Assembly (NCBI GenBank): GCA_038529265.1 | Contig: JBCBDX010000002.1 | Location: 1 to 64,000 of the forward strand | Reading direction: 5' to 3' | Source: JBCBDX01 sp038529265 | GTDB taxonomy: Bacteria > Pseudomonadota > Alphaproteobacteria > Rhizobiales > Rhizobiaceae | DNA: 64,000 bases | Part shown: positions 42,276-51,154 of the stretch, in pieces | How the letters are laid out: each line of letters starts with the position of its first letter | How positions within the stretch are numbered: position 1 is the stretch's first letter | Translations under genes and position numbers: made by a program | Notes under the pieces: generated by a model | Databases searched by the model: none | What the model was told of the DNA's origin: nothing | The model's input: the letters and a program-made list of their open reading frames with translations, nothing else

Positions 42276-43967
42276 ATGGCAACGACGACGATTATTGATC
42301 GGCCAAGCAGGGTCGAGGGCAAAGGCAAGCGCAAGGCGCATTTGCCCAAAGGTCGGCAAGTTCAAGCAGCGGATTTGGAAGCTGTGGCTAGCATTTTGGG
42401 CGATCTTCCACGCCGGAAAGACTTGCTGATTGAAGCGTTGCACCGCATTCAAGATGACCAGGGGCATTTGAGCGCGCCTTACCTTGCAGCGCTGGCTGAA
42501 CTTCTGCGGCTTTCACAGGTAGAAGTCTATGAAGTTGCCAGCTTTTACCACCATTTCGACATAGTCAAAGAAGGTCAAACACCACCACCCGCTCGGACCA
42601 TTCGCGTGTGTGACAGCCTTTCCTGTATGCTTGCGGGTGCAGAAGAACTTATTGCTCAGCTTGAGGCAGAAGCGCTTAGCGATGTCCATATCCAGCGCGT
42701 ACCGTGCATCGGCCGATGCGCAACAGCACCGATAGCGCAGGTCGGCCAACGCGCGGTAGACAGTGCCACACCGGAGGCTGTTTGGTCGATCAAAGACATC
42801 ACCGCTGAAGTGCCGCACTATCAACCATTCAACGCGTACAAAGCTTCTGGCGGTTATTCTGTTCTGCAATCGGTGATCGAAGAAACGCTTACTGCCGAAA
42901 GCGCCATCAGCATGATGTCCAATGCTGGTTTGCGAGGACTCGGTGGTGCCGGTTTCCCCGCAGGGCGCAAATGGTCAATCGTCAAGTCTTATGACGGACC
43001 TCGGCTGATGACAATAAATGGTGATGAGGGTGAACCGGGTACATTCAAGGATCGGCATTGGCTGGAAAGACAGCCGCACAAAATGTTGGAAGGTGCACAG
43101 ATAGCCGCTCGCGTAGTCGGCTGCGAAAAAATCTACATCTACATGCGCGATGAATACCCGGCAATTATCAAGCTTCTGAAGCGCGAGATTGAAGCGTTGG
43201 CGACGTCGGATATCGAAACCGTTCCAATGGAAATAAGGCGTGGCGCAGGCGCATATATCTGTGGTGAAGAAAGCGCCATGTTGGAGAGCATCGAGGGCAA
43301 ACGTGGCCTTCCGCGCCATCGTCCACCCTACATTGCACAGGTGGGACTGTTTGGGCGTCCGACCCTCAACCACAACATCGAAACGCTATTCTGGGTGCCT
43401 GACATACTAAGCAAGGGTGCAGACTGGTTCCGTCAACAAGGCAAGCGTGATCACCCGGGATTTCGCAGCTACTCGGTTTCTGGTCGTGTCAAAAACCCTG
43501 GTGTTGTTGTAGCGCCAGCCGGTAGCACAGTTCGTGAACTCATCAGCGAATACTGTGGTGGCATGGCTGAAGGCCATTTTTTCAAAGCCTATCTCCCAGG
43601 CGGTGCCTCCGGCGGCATACTGCCTGCATCGCTTGGCGATATTCCACTTGATTTTGGCGGCCAGCTTGCAGAGGAGGGCGCGTTTGTTGGTTCTCACGCT
43701 GTGGTCGTTCTTTCAGATCAGGACAACATCAAAGACGCCGTCATCAACTTGATGAAGTTCTTTGAACATGAAAGCTGCGGCCAATGTACGCCGTGCCGCG
43801 CGGGAACTGAAAAAATGGTCAAACTTTTAAGCACGCCGGGCGAGTTGGACGAAGCGACCATTGCCGATCTGGAACGGGTTATGCGCGACGCTTCGATCTG
43901 CGGTTTGGGTCAAGCTGCGCCCAATCCGGTGGCGCATCTGCTCAGGCATTTTCGGGACGATTTGTGA
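42276..43967 (+). CDS. Formate dehydrogenase, fused gamma-beta subunit (FdsG-FdsB)
   Basis: A protein of 563 residues that joins two NADH-dehydrogenase-like subunits. Residues about 30-180 match NuoE/FdsG with 2Fe-2S cysteines in CDSLSCMLAG and CIGRCATAP. The rest matches NuoF/FdsB: GLRGLGGAGFPAGRKW for NAD and FMN, GAYICGEESAMLESIEGKRG, and the 4Fe-4S site ESCGQCTPCRAGT. It carries electrons from formate to NAD. ATG 42276 has a GGAGGAG ribosome site. Separate gamma and beta genes are usual in fds operons; a fusion is also known in relatives. It is coupled to the next small gene (TGATG). Confidence 0.9.
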   Translation: MATTTIIDRPSRVEGKGKRKAHLPKGRQVQAADLEAVASILGDLPRRKDLLIEALHRIQDDQGHLSAPYLAALAELLRLSQVEVYEVASFYHHFDIVKEGQTPPPARTIRVCDSLSCMLAGAEELIAQLEAEALSDVHIQRVPCIGRCATAPIAQVGQRAVDSATPEAVWSIKDITAEVPHYQPFNAYKASGGYSVLQSVIEETLTAESAISMMSNAGLRGLGGAGFPAGRKWSIVKSYDGPRLMTINGDEGEPGTFKDRHWLERQPHKMLEGAQIAARVVGCEKIYIYMRDEYPAIIKLLKREIEALATSDIETVPMEIRRGAGAYICGEESAMLESIEGKRGLPRHRPPYIAQVGLFGRPTLNHNIETLFWVPDILSKGADWFRQQGKRDHPGFRSYSVSGRVKNPGVVVAPAGSTVRELISEYCGGMAEGHFFKAYLPGGASGGILPASLGDIPLDFGGQLAEEGAFVGSHAVVVLSDQDNIKDAVINLMKFFEHESCGQCTPCRAGTEKMVKLLSTPGELDEATIADLERVMRDASICGLGQAAPNPVAHLLRHFRDDL

Positions 43968-44467
43968 TGCTACGTGCGCGTGAGGTAATTGAAGACGCTC
44001 AGACAGCGTTTGAACTACTAGAGGAGCAGATTGATGAAACAATGGTTAGAATTCATTGGTTCCTTTGCATCTGCCTGTGCCGTACTGCCCTGGACGCGCT
44101 TAACAAAGTGGATCGGAAGCACTCTGAGAACACCGATGCGGCAATTTCTGAGCAATGGAAGAACATCAAAGATCACCCGACCGAAAATGAGATATTTTTT
44201 CACTTCATAAAGGCGGAACGAGATCTGATGATCCATCAGTATGAGGTATCTGCGGATAGTTATGAAGCTCCGCTGCTCGCTTTTGATGAAGACGGATCAA
44301 TCGCACAAGTTGCAAACGAAATAGGATTGGAGGGAGATTTTGACTGGTTCATACTCCAAACCGGGAAGTACGCTGGAGAGGACGCGCGTGACATACTTAA
44401 GGAAGCGTTATCGTGGGTCGATTCTCGCGTAACAGAGATCGAGAAATCGCTACTGGAGGGCGTGTAG
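43967..44467 (+). CDS. Hypothetical protein with HEPN-like RxxxxH motif
   Basis: A protein of 166 residues lying between two formate dehydrogenase genes. It is helical and acidic, with no signal or membrane segment. ERDLMIHQYE near residue 85 has the R-x4-H motif typical of HEPN domains, many of which are RNases or toxin partners; a helix rich in Arg and Trp (RIHWFLCICLCRTALDAL) precedes it. It starts on the stop of the gene before it (TGATG) and its own TAG is followed at once by the TTG of the alpha subunit, so it is co-translated. Neither a nuclease role nor a formate dehydrogenase role is shown; the HEPN call rests on one short motif. Confidence 0.5.
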   Translation: MLRAREVIEDAQTAFELLEEQIDETMVRIHWFLCICLCRTALDALNKVDRKHSENTDAAISEQWKNIKDHPTENEIFFHFIKAERDLMIHQYEVSADSYEAPLLAFDEDGSIAQVANEIGLEGDFDWFILQTGKYAGEDARDILKEALSWVDSRVTEIEKSLLEGV

Positions 44468-47242
44468 TTGAATGATCTGGTGGTGATACATCTCAATGGT
44501 AAGCCGGTCGACGCACACCCAGAAGAGACCATCTGGACTGTCGCCAAACGTGAAGGCACGCGTATTCCGCATCTGTGCCATCTGGATCAACCCGGCTATC
44601 GCCCAGACGGCAACTGCCGCGCCTGTATGGTGGAGATTGAGGGGGAGCGGACGCTGGCTGCTTCCTGTGTCCGCAAAGTCAGTGACGGAATGGTGGTCAA
44701 GACGGATACCGATCGCGCGGATAGTGCAAGACGATTGGTGTTTGAGTTGCTCGCTGCAGACATGCCCGGCCGCGATTCATCACCAGATACACGGAGCTCA
44801 TTTTGGCAATGGGCAGAGACTTGGGGCCTTGCAACCAATGAACGATTGCCGTCAAAAATGCCTGTGGAAGCGCAGGTCCACGACGTCAGCAACCCCGCAA
44901 TTGCCGTCAATCTGGACAGCTGCATAGCGTGCGGCCTATGCGTGCGCGCTTGCCGCGAAGTGCAAGTCAATGATGTGCTGGGCATGGGCGAGCGTGGCCA
45001 CCATGCCGTGCCGGTGTTCGACATTCACGACCCGATGGGTCACTCGACATGCGTCACCTGTGGCGAATGCGTGCAGGCCTGCCCAACGGGAGCGCTATAT
45101 GAAAAAACGCTTCTTGATGAAGAGAATAAAATAAATAATATCAACAGCTTTGATAAAGAAGTTAAATCTGTTTGTCCGTTTTGCGGCGTGGGTTGTCAGA
45201 CGATCGTCCGCGTCAAGGACGAGAAGATCGTTCAGGTTGACGGACGCGACGGCCCCGCCAATGAAAACCGCCTATGCGTCAAGGGCCGGTTCGGCTTTGA
45301 CTATGTGCACTCGCCAGAGCGTCTGACCAAACCACTGATCCGTCGGGATGATGCGCCCAAGCGCGGCGACATCGATATGCGCGCCATGCCGACGGAGGAG
45401 GTATTTCGAGAAGCAAGTTGGGAGGAGGCACTCGACCTTGCAGCTAGCGGGTTCAAGGCCATTTTGGACGAAAATGGCGGGCAGGCGCTGGCAGGCTTTG
45501 GCTCCGCGAAAGGATCCAACGAAGAGGCTTACCTGTTCCAGAAGTTGATCCGGCAAGGCTTTGGCACCAACAATGTCGATCATTGCACCCGGCTTTGCCA
45601 CGCGTCCTCAGTGGCAGCGCTTTTGGAAGGCGTCGGCTCGGGCGCGGTATCAGCACCGTTTACCGATGCATTGAAAGCCGATTGCATCATGGTAATTGGC
45701 GCGCGCCCAATGACCAACCATCCGGTTGCGGCAACCTATTTCAAGCAGGCCGCCAAATCAGGCAAGAAGCTGATGGTGTTCGATCCACGCCAGCAGGATT
45801 TGATGCGTCACGCCACGCACGCCGTCCAGTTTAAAGCCGGGTCCGATGTCGCCATGCTCAACGCGATGCTGCACGTCATTATCGACGAAAAGCTTTATGA
45901 CGAGCAGTATATTCAGGCCAATGTGGATGGGTTCGAAGCGCTGCGGGAGAAGGTGAAAGACTTCTCGCCGGAAGCCATGGCCGAGACCTGTGGTGTTTCG
46001 GCGGAGATGCTCCGCGATTGCGCCCGCACCTACGCCAATGCCGAGCGCTCTATCATTTTCTGGGGCATGGGCATCTCTCAACACACCCATGGGACGGACA
46101 ATTCGCGCTGCCTGATCGCTTTGGCGCTGACCACCGGCCATGTGGGGCGTCCGGGAACCGGCCTCCATCCGCTGCGTGGACAAAACAATGTGCAGGGCGC
46201 ATCCGATGCCGGGCTCATCCCCATGATGTACCCTGATTATCAACTTGTTGAAAACGCTGATGTCCGCTCCGGGATGGAAGATGCATGGGGCAGGGCACTA
46301 GACCCCAAACGCGGGCTAACAGTCGTCGAAACCATGGATGCCATACACGCCGGTGAGGTCAAAGGCATGTATATCATGGGTGAAAACCCCGCCATGTCTG
46401 ACCCGGACCAAACCCACGCAAGAGCAGCGCTGGCCAAGCTCAACCATCTGGTTGTTCAGGACATCTTCCTGACAGAAACGGCTTGGCATGCCGATGTTAT
46501 TCTTCCGGCATCGGCTCATGCAGAAAAGCTGGGCACTTTCACCAACACCAATCGACAGGTGCAAATCGGACGGCCAGCGGTACCGCTTCCCGGCGAAGCG
46601 CGCCAAGATTGGGCGTTGATCGTGGAGCTAGCGAACCGCTTGGGCTTGTCGTGGAATTACGAAGGCGGCGCGCCCGATGTTTATACGGAAATGAGCGGCC
46701 ATATGCCGTCGCTCAAAGGCATCAGTTGGGACATGCTGGAAGCGCAAGACGCGGTTACCTATCCGCTGGACGGCGAGACTGGCGTTGGCCGCGATGTCAT
46801 TTTTGACGAAGGCTTCCCGACCAAAGACGGTCGGGCAAAAATTACACCGGCCGATTTGCGCGCGCCGGACGAAGTGCCAGATGCCGACTATCCGCTCGTT
46901 CTTACGACTGGGCGTTTGCTGGAACATTGGCACACCGGCGCAATGACACGCCGGGCAGCTGTTTTAGATGACATCGAGCCACAAGGGCTGGCTGTTATGA
47001 ACCCGCGCGAAATTGAATGTCACGGATTTGAAGCAGGCCAAATGGTGGAAGTTTCAACGCGCAGAGGCAAGGTGAACGCCTTGCTGCGCGCAGATCGCGA
47101 AGTCGCCGACGGCATGATCTTCATGCCTTTTGCTTTTAATGAAAGCCCCGCAAACGTGCTGACAAATCCCCAATTGGACCCGTTCGGCAAAATCCCGGAG
47201 TTCAAATACTGCGCTGCACGTGTGGCGTTAGCCAATACGTAG
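44468..47242 (+). CDS. NAD-dependent formate dehydrogenase, molybdenum alpha subunit (FdsA-like)
   Basis: A protein of 924 residues. The N-terminus carries a 2Fe-2S site (CHLDQPGYRPDGNCRACMVE), then two ferredoxin-type 4Fe-4S sites (CIACGLCVRACR and CVTCGECVQACP), then the molybdopterin domain with CPFCGVGCQT. DHCTRLCHASSVAALLE holds the cysteine that binds molybdenum, so a cysteine rather than selenocysteine enzyme. The reaction is formate plus NAD to carbon dioxide plus NADH, with electrons passing to the fused FdsGB. An AT-rich segment at about 45117-45170 encodes the linker (EENKINNINSFDKEV) just before the 4Fe-4S site. TTG 44468 is the start. No fdhD or fdsD is present in the window. Confidence 0.9.
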   Translation: MNDLVVIHLNGKPVDAHPEETIWTVAKREGTRIPHLCHLDQPGYRPDGNCRACMVEIEGERTLAASCVRKVSDGMVVKTDTDRADSARRLVFELLAADMPGRDSSPDTRSSFWQWAETWGLATNERLPSKMPVEAQVHDVSNPAIAVNLDSCIACGLCVRACREVQVNDVLGMGERGHHAVPVFDIHDPMGHSTCVTCGECVQACPTGALYEKTLLDEENKINNINSFDKEVKSVCPFCGVGCQTIVRVKDEKIVQVDGRDGPANENRLCVKGRFGFDYVHSPERLTKPLIRRDDAPKRGDIDMRAMPTEEVFREASWEEALDLAASGFKAILDENGGQALAGFGSAKGSNEEAYLFQKLIRQGFGTNNVDHCTRLCHASSVAALLEGVGSGAVSAPFTDALKADCIMVIGARPMTNHPVAATYFKQAAKSGKKLMVFDPRQQDLMRHATHAVQFKAGSDVAMLNAMLHVIIDEKLYDEQYIQANVDGFEALREKVKDFSPEAMAETCGVSAEMLRDCARTYANAERSIIFWGMGISQHTHGTDNSRCLIALALTTGHVGRPGTGLHPLRGQNNVQGASDAGLIPMMYPDYQLVENADVRSGMEDAWGRALDPKRGLTVVETMDAIHAGEVKGMYIMGENPAMSDPDQTHARAALAKLNHLVVQDIFLTETAWHADVILPASAHAEKLGTFTNTNRQVQIGRPAVPLPGEARQDWALIVELANRLGLSWNYEGGAPDVYTEMSGHMPSLKGISWDMLEAQDAVTYPLDGETGVGRDVIFDEGFPTKDGRAKITPADLRAPDEVPDADYPLVLTTGRLLEHWHTGAMTRRAAVLDDIEPQGLAVMNPREIECHGFEAGQMVEVSTRRGKVNALLRADREVADGMIFMPFAFNESPANVLTNPQLDPFGKIPEFKYCAARVALANT

Positions 47243-47320
47243 CCAAACAGCTATTGCTGAATTGACGCAAAAGGTCTCCACTACGCCCGGGCAAGTTTTA
47301 AAAATGCGGAGGGGTATTCG

Positions 47321-48355
47321 ATGTCCAAAATCACCTTGGAAGACTATTTCAAGATTGCCACCGATCCAGATCGGGAAGCAGATCTACAGCAGTATTCCAC
47401 GATCGAGCGTGGTGCAGGAGGGGTAGACTTTCAACTTCTGCCCAATCCAGCTCTGGTGGAAGTGCCTGAAGATAACAAGAAGGGCTTTTCGTTAATCGAG
47501 CTAGCCAACGGTGCTGAAAGAGACCGTCGGGCACGTCGTTACCTTCGTGATCGAATATTCAAGCCGAACGCACCTGTTCTGGTCGCGGAAGGGGATAGTT
47601 GGTTTCATTTCCCTGTGCTTTTAAAGGATGTGATCAGACAGCTTGGTTCTGACTATGTCGTTGCCTCAGTTGGTGCCGCTGGCGATACGGCTGAAAACAT
47701 GCTGGCCGGTGATGAAGTCAAGTTTGGCACCGAGTATTTGCGCGAACTGTCAGTTCGCAAGAACTTTGTTACAGCATTCCTGTTTTCCGGCGCTGGAAAC
47801 GATTTCATCGGCGAAGATTCGGTCACAAAAAAACCGTCTCTGGAAATGGTTTTGAACGACTATAATGGCGATCCAAATGATGTGCAGGGTAATATAAATA
47901 TCTCAGAAGTCGAACGTCGCGCCGCCATACTTGAGCGCCACTATCGGATAATGGTCGGTCGAATACGCCAGATACCCGAGCTGGGCGCAATGCCCATCAT
48001 CATACATGGATATGCAAATGCATTTCCTTATCCGTGGGGACCAAATGACCCCAGAAATCCGGTGTATGCTGATCGTGATCAATGGCTGGGTCGCGCATTT
48101 AGGTCGCGAAAGTTTGGCGATGACACACAAGAGCTACGCGGTAATATCATCGCATTTTTGGTCGAGCGACTTTATGAAATGATGTTCAGTGTGGCAGGCA
48201 ACTCGGCACGTACGCGGATATGGGTTGTCGACTGCCGACCGGTGCTCGGCGCATTGGATGATTGGGCTGATGAGATCCATCCAACCGACGAGGGCTTTGC
48301 GAAAGTCGCCGCACTTTTCAGAAATACGCTCAGCGGTGCGCTGAACGTTTCCTAG
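47321..48355 (+). CDS. SGNH/GDS-type hydrolase
   Basis: A protein of 344 residues with SGNH signatures in order: the nucleophile serine in AEGDSWFHF, the Asn in FSGAGNDFIG, and the catalytic pair in DEIHPTDEGF. There is no signal peptide, so it would be cytoplasmic. Its substrate (an ester or acyl bond) is unknown. It follows the formate dehydrogenase operon by 78 bases and overlaps the tail of the sulfotransferase gene on the opposite strand by 26 bases. Confidence 0.8.
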   Translation: MSKITLEDYFKIATDPDREADLQQYSTIERGAGGVDFQLLPNPALVEVPEDNKKGFSLIELANGAERDRRARRYLRDRIFKPNAPVLVAEGDSWFHFPVLLKDVIRQLGSDYVVASVGAAGDTAENMLAGDEVKFGTEYLRELSVRKNFVTAFLFSGAGNDFIGEDSVTKKPSLEMVLNDYNGDPNDVQGNINISEVERRAAILERHYRIMVGRIRQIPELGAMPIIIHGYANAFPYPWGPNDPRNPVYADRDQWLGRAFRSRKFGDDTQELRGNIIAFLVERLYEMMFSVAGNSARTRIWVVDCRPVLGALDDWADEIHPTDEGFAKVAALFRNTLSGALNVS

Positions 48356-49412
48356 CAAAAGCGCTGAATACCTTTAGCGGATTGGGCACGTCGAAAAGCA
48401 TACCCTTCTCCATATATTCAAAAAGCAGGCTTGCCAGTTTCTCTTCATTGACCACACAAACATGTGATGGGCGTTGGTAGCGCCGCTCAGTTGCCTCATC
48501 GAGCGGCTCGATAGCCTCATAATTCAGCGCTTCAAACTCAATTCCATAGTGTTCTTTCAACCAAAGATAGTCTGTCGATGTTCGACGGATGTCTTGAACG
48601 AGTTTGGGCTTGATCTCGTGCTTGGAGTAATTGCCCAGCTGATGCTGATTTCGCTTCAACCAGCTGCGGAACCATTTCATCCTCAGGCGGAATATCGGGT
48701 TTCGACTGCGTGATAGGGCATCGCCAAGAACAAGCAAAGCGAAAGCAGATTCGCCGCTGATCGACGCGTTTTCTGAGACTTTTTGATAGTCGAAGTTCTT
48801 TGCTTCAACGCCCAAAACGCCTTCCAAAAAGTCTGACACGATATCATTGCCGATCAGATCTTTGCGCGCAAACTTTCGGACCAACATGCGGTGTTCGAAG
48901 GCACTTTCGATGCTTTCAAAAGCAGTCCGAAGATGAGGGGTCGGAAAGGGCTTGTGAAACACACACCCTTTAGCACTCTGCTGAAGCCGCGACTTGTACC
49001 AATCCGCTGGTTCTCGGACATAAGCGATTGGCCGTATATCGTCTGTTATCGGGTAAAGCGCTTCGCTTAACCGAGTGACATTCTTCTCTTGAGAAGGGAT
49101 GAGCAATTCGCTGGATATGACAACTGTATGTGGCTTTATTTTTTGAGCCTGGGCATGAATATATTTTGCAAACTCAAGTGCCTTCGAACGCATATCTTTT
49201 CGCTGAATGGATGGCGATCCGGATATTTTAGCGCCTTCATTTAACCCTTCGCCATAAAGACCGATCAGAAGGTGATGGCTGTCATCTTCGGCGTAAGGGT
49301 TGTCCGGATACCAGATGCCTTGGGCCAGCAATTGGTCCCGGAGTCTACCCATCGCAGCTTGCAGCGAAGTCGTGCCAGTCTTTCCTGTGCCGAGATGTAG
49401 GATGATTCTCAT
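48330..49412 (-). CDS. Sulfotransferase-family protein
   Basis: A protein of 360 residues with the PAPS 5'-phosphosulfate loop at residues 6-18 (HLGTGKTGTTSLQ) and the 3'-phosphate motif YVREPADWYKS near 135. These two motifs mark cytosolic sulfotransferases. The acceptor is unknown. It ends tail to tail with the SGNH gene, overlapping it by 26 bases. ATG 49412 is preferred over the upstream 49433 because it places the PAPS loop at the expected N-terminal position. Confidence 0.75.
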   Translation of the reverse strand: MRIILHLGTGKTGTTSLQAAMGRLRDQLLAQGIWYPDNPYAEDDSHHLLIGLYGEGLNEGAKISGSPSIQRKDMRSKALEFAKYIHAQAQKIKPHTVVISSELLIPSQEKNVTRLSEALYPITDDIRPIAYVREPADWYKSRLQQSAKGCVFHKPFPTPHLRTAFESIESAFEHRMLVRKFARKDLIGNDIVSDFLEGVLGVEAKNFDYQKVSENASISGESAFALLVLGDALSRSRNPIFRLRMKWFRSWLKRNQHQLGNYSKHEIKPKLVQDIRRTSTDYLWLKEHYGIEFEALNYEAIEPLDEATERRYQRPSHVCVVNEEKLASLLFEYMEKGMLFDVPNPLKVFSAFARKRSAHR

Positions 49413-49452
49413 GCGCAATTCTCGCCGAGGCATGCGCCGTTCAAAAAAGCGC

Positions 49453-49542
49453 TGGCAGAGGGAGTGGGATTCGAACCCACGAGACGCGTTAACGCCTGCC
49501 GGTTTTCAAGACCGGTGCCTTCAACCACTCGGCCATCCCTCC
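49453..49542 (-). tRNA. tRNA-Ser (anticodon TGA)
   Basis: The minus strand reads GGAGGGATGGCCGAGTGG at its start, a D arm of the long-variable-arm type, anticodon loop CTTGAAA with anticodon TGA, a variable arm of about fourteen bases, a T arm GTGGG-TTCGAAT-CCCAC, and an encoded CCA. The acceptor GGAGGGA pairs with TCCCTCT (one G-T pair). The size of 90 bases is right for a serine tRNA. Confidence 0.95.
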
Positions 49543-49682
49543 GCGCGCCACGGCTCATGCCATAAGCAGACCAACAAACGCAATATGGTTTTCGCGTTTT
49601 TTCGAAGAAGTCGGGATATCGGTAATCCGGTTGGTAACTATTGGCGTAATTTCTCTCAGGAGATCACGGACCGAGGGATCAA

Positions 49683-50099
49683 ATGAAATCGATTGCAACC
49701 TTGAAAACTAAATTGACTACTGGTGCTTTTTTAGTGGGCACTCTAATGACCGTCATGTGGCCAAACATGGCCGCCGCCGAAACCCTGTCGGGTCAGGCAT
49801 TGAAAGACTTTGTCAACGGCAAGCGAGTGTATTTGCGTGTGCCTCTTGGTGGCGAGTTTCCGCTGTTCTACCAGACCAATGGGCGTGTTACCGGTGATGG
49901 CAGCGCGTTAGGTCTGGGCCGTTACTTTGCCCCCAAGGAGACTGGACGTTGGTTCGTACAAGGCTCAAAGCTGTGCCAACAGTTTCCGACGTGGTATAAA
50001 GGCGAAGTGTCTTGTTTCCGCATTTTTAAAACCGGCGAGACAACACTTCGCTGGACTCGCGATGACGGTTATTCGGGGCGGGCTCGCATAGCGGGCTAG
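49683..50099 (+). CDS. Small secreted hypothetical protein
   Basis: A protein of 138 residues with a signal peptide (LTTGAFLVGTLMTVMWPNMAAA, cleaved before ETLSG). The mature part has GRYFAPKETGRWFVQGSKLCQQFPTWYKGEVSCFRI, two cysteines in a W..GS.LC...C arrangement, loosely like DUF995-type secreted proteins of rhizobia. Function is unknown. It is preceded by the tRNA-Ser region by about 140 bases and followed by rlpA in the same direction. Confidence 0.7.
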   Translation: MKSIATLKTKLTTGAFLVGTLMTVMWPNMAAAETLSGQALKDFVNGKRVYLRVPLGGEFPLFYQTNGRVTGDGSALGLGRYFAPKETGRWFVQGSKLCQQFPTWYKGEVSCFRIFKTGETTLRWTRDDGYSGRARIAG

Positions 50100-50207
50100 C
50101 CAGCGTTCAAGCCATTTAACACGATGATAATCACTGTGTTGTAATTTGTGTTTTCTTGGTTCCGGCTACACTTGGCCGGAGCTGTCCATTTCTGTAAGTG
50201 CGTAAAA

Positions 50208-51053
50208 ATGGATAAAACACGGATTGTAAATCGCCGATTGCCTGGATTGGCCTTGCCCCATATGGCAATTATGGGTGCTGCGTTGATCGCACTTGCGGCA
50301 TGCGCAGGCGGCTCGCCGCCGCGTCCATCCTTAGCGATTACCAGTGGAGCCCCTTATCCAGACACAAGACCTGCCGAACAAATCATGTTTGGCGCGGTGC
50401 CCGTTTCGATATTGAATGGACCCACGGCTGGCGATGAGTATTTCTCAGCGGCAGCTTATGGCGTGGCTGCGAGCCCACGCGTTGCGCTCGGCGCACAAAT
50501 GCCGCGCGGCGGCGGTGTCTACAAAATCGGCTCACCTTACACAGTTGCGGGCAAGCGCTATTATCCAACCCGCACACCAAAGAAGGTGCAGACTGGAAGT
50601 GCATCTTGGTATGGCGCCGCTTTTCATGGTCGTAAAACCGCAAATGGCGAAATTTACGACATGAACCATTTGACAGCCGCTCATAAAACCATGCCGTTGC
50701 CATCCTATGCCCGTGTGACAAATCTGGCCAATAATCGCTCCATTATCGTTCGGGTTAATGATCGCGGACCTTTCTCGAACAACCGTATCATAGACCTATC
50801 AAAAAGGGCAGCTGATTTGCTTGATTACACGCGGGCCGGGACGGCTCGGGTTCAGGTCAATTATCTTGGCCCTGCACCGCTTCACGGCAATGACGATGCC
50901 TATTTGGCAAGTTCGTTCCAAGCGCCGCGTGGCACCTTAGGTGGCGCGTTGACATCATATGTTTCAGCAGATGATTCTACGGCGGACTATGCATCCCGCC
51001 GTGTGGAGAACGCATTTTCTGCACTTCTTTCTCGACCGAAAGAGCAGAACTGA
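50208..51053 (+). CDS. rlpA: RlpA-family septal ring lytic transglycosylase lipoprotein
   Basis: A protein of 281 residues with a lipoprotein signal ending LIALAACAGG (Cys after Ala). The double-psi beta barrel motifs are GSASWYGAAFHGRKTANGEIYDM, LTAAHKTMPLPSYARVTNL, and VRVNDRGPFSNNRIIDLSKRAADLL. RlpA cleaves naked glycan strands at division sites. No SPOR domain is visible at the C-terminus. ATG 50208 gives the correct lipoprotein signal. Confidence 0.9.
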   Translation: MDKTRIVNRRLPGLALPHMAIMGAALIALAACAGGSPPRPSLAITSGAPYPDTRPAEQIMFGAVPVSILNGPTAGDEYFSAAAYGVAASPRVALGAQMPRGGGVYKIGSPYTVAGKRYYPTRTPKKVQTGSASWYGAAFHGRKTANGEIYDMNHLTAAHKTMPLPSYARVTNLANNRSIIVRVNDRGPFSNNRIIDLSKRAADLLDYTRAGTARVQVNYLGPAPLHGNDDAYLASSFQAPRGTLGGALTSYVSADDSTADYASRRVENAFSALLSRPKEQN

Positions 51054-51154
51054 CCCGTAAAATTCCTGTTCCAGACGAAGCGCAACATTTGCCACGTCGC
51101 ACGCAGCATATTATGACTTCAAGCCAAGTTGTATTATGGGCGAGGGCAGTTTTG

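Noticed and set aside
44468..47242. Selenocysteine codon in the formate dehydrogenase alpha subunit
   Set aside because: The active-site position reads TGC (cysteine) in RLCHASS and no in-frame TGA occurs in the gene.
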